NCBI RefSeq assembly: GCF_000220525.1
Contig: NZ_AFPK01000065.1
Location: forward strand, 1 to 52,376
Reading direction: 5' to 3'
Source: Ochrovirga pacifica
Lineage (GTDB): Bacteria; Bacteroidota; Bacteroidia; Flavobacteriales; Flavobacteriaceae
Length of the DNA stretch: 52,376 nt
The position numbers and the translations under genes are program-made. The notes under the pieces are model-generated. The model had not been told where the DNA came from, did not search any database, and saw nothing but the letters and a program-made list of their open reading frames with translations. This document shows, piece after piece, positions 45,818 to 52,376 of the stretch. Within the stretch, counting starts at the first letter, position 1. Each line of letters begins with the position of its first letter.

Positions 45818-46895
45818 TAGTGATTAATATCACCCCATTTGCACCATCTGCACCGTAAATGGTTGTTGCAGAAGCATCTTTTAAAACCGTGATAGATTCA
45901 ATATCGTTGGGATTTAAAAAAGACAGAGGACTTACACTGGTTTGAATCCCCGAAATTAAATTGGTAGTTCCTCCAGTGGCTATTTGTATTCCATCTACAA
46001 TCCACAAAGGTTGATTGGAAGCCGTCAAAGAAGCCTCTCCTCGTATTGTTACTGAATAACGAGGTCTAGAACTGGTGGGACTATTGCTTTGTGCGTTTAT
46101 TTCAACCCCAGGAACGATTCCTTCTAAAATTTTATCAACTCGTTGTTGAGGAAGGTTTACAATTTCTTCCGCATTTACTTGATAGGCACTAGAAACCAAG
46201 TCCGACTTTTTTTGTACCGTACCATAATTACTAGTAATGATTACTTCATCCAAAGATTCGATATCTTCTTTAAGTGTAATGGTTATTTTTTGAGACTTGG
46301 TTACAGTTATTTCCTGAGTTTCATAACCCATAATGGAGACCTTAACCACACTCCCTGCCGGAATATCCGCAATACTAAATTTTCCTTCAAAATCTGTCAT
46401 AGCCCATTTGCTGGTATCGTCTTTTACCATCAAAGTAACTCCTGTTAACGGATTACCATTAGCATCCTGTACCGTACCTGCAAGTATGAATAATTTTTGC
46501 AGCACAGTTTTAAGTCTATCTTTATTCGTTGTTCTTTTTTTAAAAAGAACCACTTGCTTGTTGATAACCTTAAAATCAATTTGTGTGTTTTTTAGCATTT
46601 GAGCACAGAGTTCATCAATGCTTTTTTCATCCACATCAATGGTTGCTTTTTTGTTGAGTTGCTTATCATCTATACCTGATTGCACAAAAACATACTCCGT
46701 TTCTTGCTCTATTTGGGCAATGATTTCTTTAATGGACTTGCTAACAGTATTTTGAGACAGCACATTTGCCTGTTCTATAGTAGCAGTTGCGTGTACATAA
46801 CTTGGCCCTATTGCAAGTTGAACAAACAAAAAACAAAAAAACAATTTGTATCTGTTTGGGAAGGCATACCGTATTTTTAAATAATTTTGATTCAT
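45798..46895 (-). pseudogene. SusC/RagA TonB-linked receptor, N-terminal part before a frameshift
   Basis: The upstream fragment of the same broken receptor has 365 codons. After a signal peptide (YKLFFCFLFVQLAIGPSYVHA), residues 45-115 are an STN domain, the part that contacts a FecR anti-sigma. Residues 135-215 are a CarboxypepD_reg-like domain (AGTVQDANGNPLTGVTL). The TonB plug begins SLDEVIITSNYGT and ends LKDASATTIYGADGANGVILITTKKGK, immediately followed by TGA. The STN domain predicts that ligand binding signals to the neighbouring FecR and sigma factor. The frame ends inside the A7G3 run. Confidence 0.87.
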
Positions 46896-46938
46896 AGTTT
46901 GGTTTGTTGCGCTTACGTTTTATTTTATGGGTATTGTT

Positions 46939-48048
46939 TTATTTTTGCTCTATCTTAAACGTGGTTCCAGAAAGCACAGACAATGTTTCCAAAACATCTG
47001 TAACATTCTCTGACAGGTGTATTTTTCCCGTACATAAATTCTCTTTCAAATCAGAGGGTGTAGAAGAAAAATCAATATTGTAATACCTAGACAGTTCTGT
47101 TAAAATTGCACCCAAAGGTTTGTTTTCAAAACTTAAGTATCCTTTTTTCCAAGAAACATGGTTGGTTACATTTACATGCGTTTTTGTAAGTATAGCATCA
47201 TCTATGGTCACCATCTCATTTGGCTGCATTCTTAGCTCATTCTTGTGTGTTTTTACCGCAACAGCACCTTCAATCAAGACGACTTTTTGGGTTGATTTAT
47301 TTTTGTAAGCACTTACATCAAAGCTGGTTCCGTATACTTGCACTTTAAAATCTGAGGTTTCTACCACAAAAGGACGAGTCTTGTCTTTGGTAACCTCTAA
47401 ATAAACTTCTCCTTCTACATAAATAGTACGCTTATCTTTTTGAAAATTCGTTGGAAATTTCACAACCGTTCCTGCATTTACCCACAATTTGGTACCATCT
47501 ACCAAAGTCAACTGTATTTTTTTACCAAAAGGAACTTTTAATGTATTGTAACTAGTAATTTCTTTGTTATTGATGATTGTGTTTCCTAAATTGATTGCAC
47601 CAGCTTTGGTTACATTTAACGTATCGTTACTACTTAGTATGTAAGCTTTGTTATTGCTAATCAGTTCTATTTTTTCTGTTGATGGTATTTGTGCTACTAG
47701 AACTGTAGTTTGTTCGGCATCTCCTCCCGATTTGAATTGTATTAAAATCAACAGTAAAATACTTGCTGCAATGGCCAATCCCGTGTTGATTCTATTTTTT
47801 TTCCTTCTTCTTAATTTCTTTTGCAATGCCCCCTCTACTACATTTTTATACAATTCATCACGTTGCTTATTGGATAGTTCTGCTTTTTGAAAACGAACTT
47901 TTTCAAAAATTTGCTTGGCCTCCTCAAACGCTTTTTGATCTTGCGGATGTTGGTCTAAATACGATTGCCAATAGTTTGCTCCATTTGCATCTTTGCTTAG
48001 CATATAGCTAATAAAATCGTTGTTTTCTAAAAAATCTTTCTGGTTCAT
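46939..48048 (-). CDS. FecR-family anti-sigma factor
   Basis: This 369-residue single-pass membrane protein has a cytoplasmic N-terminal sigma-binding part (about 1-85, NYWQSYLDQHPQDQKAFEEAKQIFE) and a membrane helix near 90-105 (TGLAIAASILLLILIQF). The periplasmic FecR domain has FGKKIQLTLVDGTKLWVNAGT and FPTNFQKDKRTIYVEGEVYLEV, and the C-terminal DUF4974-like STN partner has KKGYLSFENKPLGAILTELSRYYNIDF. It passes the receptor's signal to the sigma factor encoded just upstream. Confidence 0.94.
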   Translation of the reverse strand: MNQKDFLENNDFISYMLSKDANGANYWQSYLDQHPQDQKAFEEAKQIFEKVRFQKAELSNKQRDELYKNVVEGALQKKLRRRKKNRINTGLAIAASILLLILIQFKSGGDAEQTTVLVAQIPSTEKIELISNNKAYILSSNDTLNVTKAGAINLGNTIINNKEITSYNTLKVPFGKKIQLTLVDGTKLWVNAGTVVKFPTNFQKDKRTIYVEGEVYLEVTKDKTRPFVVETSDFKVQVYGTSFDVSAYKNKSTQKVVLIEGAVAVKTHKNELRMQPNEMVTIDDAILTKTHVNVTNHVSWKKGYLSFENKPLGAILTELSRYYNIDFSSTPSDLKENLCTGKIHLSENVTDVLETLSVLSGTTFKIEQK

Positions 48049-48151
48049 TTTTATAATTTGGTATAAAAAATAGGGCTCCTATATGTTAAGGACTAAGCAA
48101 TCCAAAACATATCACCTTTTGCAATGTTAATTAATTGTTAAATAGAAATAT

Positions 48152-48670
48152 TTAGATGAAAAATGTAAAAGCAAAAAAGTTCAATCCGTTTTTACGAAAG
48201 TGATTTAATGCTTTTAGCACTAAATTTCTACTAGAAGCGACAGAGATTCCCATGATTTCAGAAATCATGTCATAATCGTATTCTAAAGTATATCGGAAAT
48301 AAATAATCTCTCGTTGCCTAGGGCTAAGGTCTTTTAGAACAGCCTCTACTTTATTCTTTAGCAAAGTTTTAGTTTCTTTTTCCAAAAGTACTTCCTCTAT
48401 ACTAACCTGAATATCAAAAGGCATTTTATGCTTAGCGAGTTCTATAGAAAGATTTTTATTAGATTTTTTAAACTCTGTTAACAGCTCATTCCTCACACTT
48501 TTAAACAAGTAAGCCTTTGTGTTTTCTATTTTTAGTTTGGGTTTTAGTAATAATTTTTCAAAAATATTTTGAATACAATCCTTTACTAAATTTTCCTCAA
48601 ACCCTAAGTGCATACCATAAGCATACAAATCATCAATGTGTTGTCTATATATCCTTTCTATTTGATTCAT
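48152..48670 (-). CDS. FecI-like ECF RNA polymerase sigma factor
   Basis: This 172-residue ECF sigma factor has region 2 from IYRQHIDDLYAYGMHLGFEENLVKDCIQNIFEKLL and region 4 from LKDLSPRQREIIYFRYTLEYDYDMISEIMGISVASSRNLVLKAL. The hydrophobic tail LNFFAFTFFI is common in this Bacteroidota group. With the FecR gene 103 bp downstream and the STN-type SusC, it completes a three-part surface-signalling circuit. It should activate the susC operon. Confidence 0.94.
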   Translation of the reverse strand: MNQIERIYRQHIDDLYAYGMHLGFEENLVKDCIQNIFEKLLLKPKLKIENTKAYLFKSVRNELLTEFKKSNKNLSIELAKHKMPFDIQVSIEEVLLEKETKTLLKNKVEAVLKDLSPRQREIIYFRYTLEYDYDMISEIMGISVASSRNLVLKALNHFRKNGLNFFAFTFFI

Positions 48671-48883
48671 AAAATCAACTCACTATTTACGCAACAAGTA
48701 AAAGCTTTCATGTTAACTCTTAAAAACATGATGGTTAAAAGGATAAATATACATTCAATATGCAAAAGAGAATCACTATTCTAGCAGGGTTTCACCCATG
48801 TTTTGATAGGTTTTTTTAGCACTTTGTAAACATAAAGTTAAATGCAAGCACTTTCATCAAACATTGGTTACAAAAGAGTTTTT

Positions 48884-49048
48884 TCAACCATTTCCTCTAC
48901 GCTCCTTCTTCGCAATCTCCACTTTTAATGCCTTCAAGCGGTCTTTGTGACTTTGTTCTTTTTCACGAATCTTATTCTTTTTACGATTCATGAGTTTGGT
49001 GTGCTTAGATTTGTTTTTTGTGTTTTTATCGCTTCCTGCTTTTGCCAT
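48884..49048 (-). CDS. Small basic coiled-coil-like protein (54 aa), hypothetical
   Basis: A 54-residue frame begins MAKAGSDKNTKNKSKHTK and continues as alternating Lys/Glu/Arg helix (NRKKNKIREKEQSHKD, then RLKALKVEIAKKERR). It is extremely basic, without hydrophobic core or Cys. Its stop lies 214 bp from the sigma factor start, and its start is 12 bp downstream of the ychJ-like gene's stop, so it is probably cotranscribed with that gene. Composition and coupling support it being real. A nucleic-acid or ribosome-associated role is only a guess. Confidence 0.6.
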   Translation of the reverse strand: MAKAGSDKNTKNKSKHTKLMNRKKNKIREKEQSHKDRLKALKVEIAKKERRGNG

Positions 49049-49060
49049 ACCTATCTATTT

Positions 49061-49540
49061 CTATTCACCATCTATATAAGTCCAGTGTCCGTTCTCTTTC
49101 ACGAAACGTGATATTTCATAAATTACTTGCTGTTGTCCATTCTCTAAGAAAAAAGCTTTAAATGTTACAAACCCTTCGTTTTTTAAAGGCTCTGATTTTT
49201 TTAAAACCTCTAGCCTTAACCAGGTTACGCTTTTTGCCCAAATTACTATTTCTTCTCTTTCTCTAATGGGGCGAGTACTGCTGTGATGACTTTGCAGCAA
49301 ATAATCGACATTACCCAAAACATAAGCAGTATATCTAGAACGCATTAATTGCTCGGGAGTTTTTGCCAAGTGTATGTTTTGATGAATGGGCTCGCAACAA
49401 GATTTGTAAGATTGATTTGAGCCGCATGCACATATCAATCCTTGCCTATTAGCGTTGGTTTGAGCTTCTAGATTGAAATGTGTTTTTTTGGCTTCTTGCC
49501 TTTCTTTTTGCTTTTGTACGAGTTTGGAAAATTTAGACAC
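49061..49540 (-). CDS. YchJ-family SEC-C motif protein
   Basis: This 159-residue protein has an N-terminal SEC-C zinc motif, C37xC39 and C48C49, in ICACGSNQSYKSCCEPIH. The YchJ NTF2-like domain follows, with AKTPEQLMRSRYTAYVLGNVDYL and WLRLEVL...GFVTFKAFF. YchJ proteins are widespread and of unknown precise function; SEC-C typically binds zinc and proteins such as SecB. The basic 54-residue frame follows immediately. Confidence 0.92.
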   Translation of the reverse strand: MSKFSKLVQKQKERQEAKKTHFNLEAQTNANRQGLICACGSNQSYKSCCEPIHQNIHLAKTPEQLMRSRYTAYVLGNVDYLLQSHHSSTRPIREREEIVIWAKSVTWLRLEVLKKSEPLKNEGFVTFKAFFLENGQQQVIYEISRFVKENGHWTYIDGE

Positions 49541-49573
49541 TTGGTTGCTATTAAAACTACAAAGTTACAATTC

Positions 49574-50446
49574 CTAAGGCAAAGTCAGCTGAATGAGTTT
49601 TTGTTTGCGATGGTATTTTTTTCCGTCTTGTTTTACTTTAGAGGCTTCTCTGCTAATAAACACCTGCTTTTTATCTATCCACGCTATCGCTTCTGTCTGA
49701 TTGGCAGGTCCTAAAACAGGCTGTAAAGGTATTTTTGTAAACTGATTTTGTAACCATTGAAATTCGTTTATCTGAATCAAATAGGATTGATAGTCTTTGT
49801 GATAAGCCGTCCCTATAAAGGTTTTGTTTTGAGGATGATAAGCAATGGATGTTAACATACAATCTATTTTAAAAGACTTTTGTTTGTGTGCCGTGTAGGT
49901 TCCTTCGGTTGTGGGAATTTTATATACATTGGTTCTAAAATCTCCCCAGTTTTTTGTAAAAAGCAACAATTGGTTTTGGTATACAGTGATGGCTTCACAA
50001 TCAAAATTGCTTGTATGTCTTTGTTTTTTAAAGTTGATTTGATCTTCGTAAGAAAAACGAATTTTATCTGCTTTTACCTTTTCTTTTTCTAACACATCTT
50101 TTAGTAAGACTTTGTAAATTATCAAATCGGTTCTGTTTCCATTATTATTTCCTGTATCTCCTACATAAATATAGGTATCGTCTTGGGTAATGGATTCCCA
50201 ATCTACATTATCCGCATTGCTTACTTTAACTGTCTTTTTTAACTTTCCAGATTGGGTGCTAATCAAATACAATTCGGGTTTGCCCCCAGAATCATTAAAA
50301 GTAATGATACGATTTTCTTTAGGAACATATACAATTCCCGAAGTTTCATTTACTTTTTTAGGCAAGTCAATTTTTTGAACCACTTGCACTGTCTGTGCAT
50401 GGCAAGCAATCAAAAGACAAAAAACAAATCCTTGTAAAACTCTCAT
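49574..50446 (-). CDS. Exported beta-propeller-like protein, function unknown
   Basis: This 290-residue protein has a short signal peptide (VLQGFVFCLLIACHAQT; the Cys may be a lipobox). Repeated strands (ETSGIVYVPKENRIITFNDS, DNVDWESITQDDTYIYVGDTGNN, FDCEAITVYQNQLLLFTKNW, CMLTSIAYHPQNKTFIGTAY and NQTEAIAWIDKKQVFISRE) each contain an acidic residue before a hydrophobic strand, as in a five- or six-bladed propeller of esterase-like or phytase-like type. No catalytic residues can be assigned. It stands alone between ychJ and typA. Confidence 0.78.
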   Translation of the reverse strand: MRVLQGFVFCLLIACHAQTVQVVQKIDLPKKVNETSGIVYVPKENRIITFNDSGGKPELYLISTQSGKLKKTVKVSNADNVDWESITQDDTYIYVGDTGNNNGNRTDLIIYKVLLKDVLEKEKVKADKIRFSYEDQINFKKQRHTSNFDCEAITVYQNQLLLFTKNWGDFRTNVYKIPTTEGTYTAHKQKSFKIDCMLTSIAYHPQNKTFIGTAYHKDYQSYLIQINEFQWLQNQFTKIPLQPVLGPANQTEAIAWIDKKQVFISREASKVKQDGKKYHRKQKLIQLTLP

Positions 50447-50466
50447 CCGTATAAAATTAGGTATAA

Positions 50467-50499
50467 AAAAACTCCTTCAATAGAAACTGAAGGAGTTTT
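50467..50499 (-). terminator. Terminator of typA
   Basis: AAAACTCCTTCA and TGAAGGAGTTTT form a perfect 12-bp stem with an 8-nt loop. On the minus strand, T7 follows. It begins about 19 bp after the typA stop. Confidence 0.9.
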
Positions 50500-50517
50500 G
50501 TATTATTGTTTAAACAA

Positions 50518-52290
50518 TTAACCTTTAAAGTTGATTTTACGCATACGTAAACTTTCTGGGGTAATTTCTAAATATTCATCTTCTCTAATGTATTCCATAC
50601 ATTCTTCTAAAGAAAAGTCGATCTTTGGAGCAATTTTCACCCCATCATCAGAACCAGAAGCACGTACGTTGGTTAACTTCTTTCCTTTGATTAAGTTCAC
50701 TGCCATGTCGTCGGACTTGCTGTTTTCTCCTACTACCTGTCCTTTGTATATTTCTTGGTTAGGATCGATGAAGAAACGTCCTCTATCTTGTAATCTATCA
50801 ATTGCGTAAGCTGTAGCTTTTCCTGTTTCAGAAGATACGATTGCTCCTTTCATTTCTTCTGGGAACTCTCCTTTAAATGGACCGTATTCGCTAAAACTAT
50901 GGTTGATGATTGCTTGTCCTGCTGTAGCTGTTAAAATTTTATTACGCAAACCAATCAATCCTCTTGATGGAATGGTAAATTCTAAATGTTGTAAATCTCC
51001 TTTAGGTTCCATCACCATTAGGTCTCCTTTTCTTAAAGACACTAAGTTTACTACTTTAGAAGACACGTCTTCAGGTACATCAATGATTAAGTTTTCGTAT
51101 GGCTCGCATTTTACACCGTCAATATCTTTTAAAATTACTTGCGGACGTCCTACTTGCAATTCATATCCTTCACGTCTCATCGTTTCTATCAAAACAGACA
51201 AGTGCAATACTCCACGTCCATATACATTAAAAGTATCTTCAGAGTCTGTGTACTCTACTTTTAAAGCTAAGTTTTTCTCTAATTCTTTTTCCAAACGATC
51301 ACGTAAGTGACGAGAAGTTACAAACTTACCTTCTTTACCAAAAAATGGAGAGTTGTTAATGGTAAACAACATACTCATCGTAGGTTGGTCAATTTTTGTT
51401 CTTGGTAGTGGTTCTGGATTTTCTAAATCGGCAATGGTATCTCCAATTTCAAAATCTTCAATTCCAGTAATGGCACAAATATCTCCACAAGGAACTTTGT
51501 CTACCTGCCTTTTTCCCATTCCCTCGAACACGTGCAATTCCTTAATTCTAACCTTTTTGGTAGAACCATCGGCTTTACACAACATGTAATCTTTATTTAC
51601 TTCTAAATCTCCACGGAAAATACGTCCAATAGCAATTCTTCCTTTAAAAGACGAAAAGTCTAAAGAAGTAATTTGCATTTGTGGTGTTCCTTCGTTGTAT
51701 TTGGTTTCTGGAATAGATTCCAATACTGCATCTAGCAAAGGTACAATATCTTCTGTTTGATTTCTCCAATCGGTACTCATCCAATTGTTTTTAGCAGAAC
51801 CGTAAATGGTAGTAAAATCCAATTGTTCTTCAGTAGCTTCTAAGGCAAACATCAAGTCGAATACTTTTTCGTGTACGATGTCTGGTGTACAGTTTTCTTT
51901 GTCTACCTTGTTTACAACCACAATTGGTGTCAATCCTAATTCAATCGCCTTTCCTAGTACAAAACGAGTTTGTGGCATCGGTCCTTCAAAAGCATCTACC
52001 AAAAGTAACACTCCGTCTGCCATTTTTAATACACGCTCTACTTCTCCACCAAAGTCAGCGTGGCCAGGAGTATCAATCACATTGATTTTAGTTCCTTTGT
52101 ATTGTACAGAAACGTTTTTAGAAAGAATGGTAATTCCTCTTTCACGTTCCAAGTCGTTGTTGTCTAATAATAAATCGGTACGTTCTTTACGTTCGTCTAA
52201 TACTTTTGCCTGATCGATAATTTTATCAACCAAAGTAGTCTTACCGTGGTCAACGTGGGCAATGATTGCAATGTTTCTAATGGCTTGCAT
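50518..52290 (-). CDS. typA: Translational GTPase TypA/BipA
   Basis: This 590-residue ribosome-associated GTPase of the EF-G family assists ribosome assembly and stress or cold adaptation. The G1 motif is AHVDHGKTTL, the switch region carries RERGITI, G3 is DTPGHADFGG, and G4 is NKVD. Domain II begins DFSSFKGRIAIGRIFRG, and the C-terminal BipA-specific domain ends DEYLEITPESLRMRKINF. Length is normal for the family. A -7-like TATTTTTG lies about 24 bp upstream. Confidence 0.97.
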   Translation of the reverse strand: MQAIRNIAIIAHVDHGKTTLVDKIIDQAKVLDERKERTDLLLDNNDLERERGITILSKNVSVQYKGTKINVIDTPGHADFGGEVERVLKMADGVLLLVDAFEGPMPQTRFVLGKAIELGLTPIVVVNKVDKENCTPDIVHEKVFDLMFALEATEEQLDFTTIYGSAKNNWMSTDWRNQTEDIVPLLDAVLESIPETKYNEGTPQMQITSLDFSSFKGRIAIGRIFRGDLEVNKDYMLCKADGSTKKVRIKELHVFEGMGKRQVDKVPCGDICAITGIEDFEIGDTIADLENPEPLPRTKIDQPTMSMLFTINNSPFFGKEGKFVTSRHLRDRLEKELEKNLALKVEYTDSEDTFNVYGRGVLHLSVLIETMRREGYELQVGRPQVILKDIDGVKCEPYENLIIDVPEDVSSKVVNLVSLRKGDLMVMEPKGDLQHLEFTIPSRGLIGLRNKILTATAGQAIINHSFSEYGPFKGEFPEEMKGAIVSSETGKATAYAIDRLQDRGRFFIDPNQEIYKGQVVGENSKSDDMAVNLIKGKKLTNVRASGSDDGVKIAPKIDFSLEECMEYIREDEYLEITPESLRMRKINFKG

Positions 52291-52313
52291 GTTTGTGCTT
52301 TAATTTTGAATGG

Positions 52314-52321
52314 CAAAAATA
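52314..52321 (-). promoter_or_regulatory. Candidate -7 element of typA
   Basis: Minus-strand TATTTTTG fits TAnnTTTG, 23 nt before the typA ATG. No TTTG at the expected -33 distance. Confidence 0.45.
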
Positions 52322-52376
52322 GGTAAAAGAACTCAGACTTTTAGATTAAAATCTGTTTATTCAACAAGTTTCAATT

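Noticed and set aside
1..52376. CRISPR arrays, tRNA genes, insertion sequences and prophage genes
   Set aside because: None was seen. No regularly spaced repeats, transposase or integrase motifs or tRNA-like cloverleaf sequences were recognised.

Overview
The window is AT-rich chromosomal DNA of a member of the Bacteroidota, almost certainly family Flavobacteriaceae. The evidence is a type IX secretion (T9SS) sorting domain, SusC/SusD outer-membrane transport genes with a FecI/FecR regulator pair, TAnnTTTG-type -7 promoter elements, a DnaJ with only two zinc motifs, tandem AcnA- and AcnB-type aconitases, and an 'MKK...C' style of lipoprotein signal. The genus cannot be fixed from the sequence. 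Most of the window is ordinary flavobacterial housekeeping DNA. The accessory interest lies at 23-30 kb and 35-49 kb.

Layout. 1-580: the 5' end of a 16S rRNA gene (minus strand) and its leader with two tandem promoters. 0.6-5.4 kb: a TPR-AAA protein with a degenerate ATPase site, a GH1 beta-glucosidase, and a nadC-yihY pair. 5.5-8.9 kb: a plus-strand run with an NTF2-like protein, rlmH, rdgB and a FecCD/FecE-type metal-chelate ABC transporter lacking its binding protein. 8.9-14.2 kb: two consecutive aconitases. 14.3-18 kb: RNase P RNA, a candidate small RNA with a perfect promoter and terminator, dnaJ, grpE and holA. 18-23 kb: a solitary HsdR-N nuclease-like domain, a family 2 glycosyltransferase, rluF, modBC without modA, a nitroreductase and a FrnE/DsbA-like protein.

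23-30 kb: a 1040-residue T9SS cargo protein, then a gene-poor stretch that hides two small reading frames (35 and 58 codons). It also holds the C-terminal stub of an S41 peptidase, fused head-to-head to a start-less sigma factor gene, which looks like a deletion scar. A LytS/LytT-type two-component pair follows. It is divergent from a TolC-RND-adaptor efflux operon, and the shared intergenic region carries a 9-bp direct repeat at 21-bp period, the geometry expected for a LytTR binding site.

35-49 kb: on the minus strand, an ECF sigma factor, a FecR anti-sigma, an STN-domain SusC receptor broken by a single frameshift, SusD, a small lipoprotein, an M16 metalloprotease, a lipoprotein with a DUF5018-like N-terminal region, and, after a terminator, a metallophosphoesterase. 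No glycosidase, lyase or sulfatase is present, so this looks like a protein/peptide- or metal-linked uptake locus rather than a polysaccharide utilisation locus. The window closes with a small basic protein, a YchJ/SEC-C protein, an exported beta-propeller-like protein and typA (bipA).
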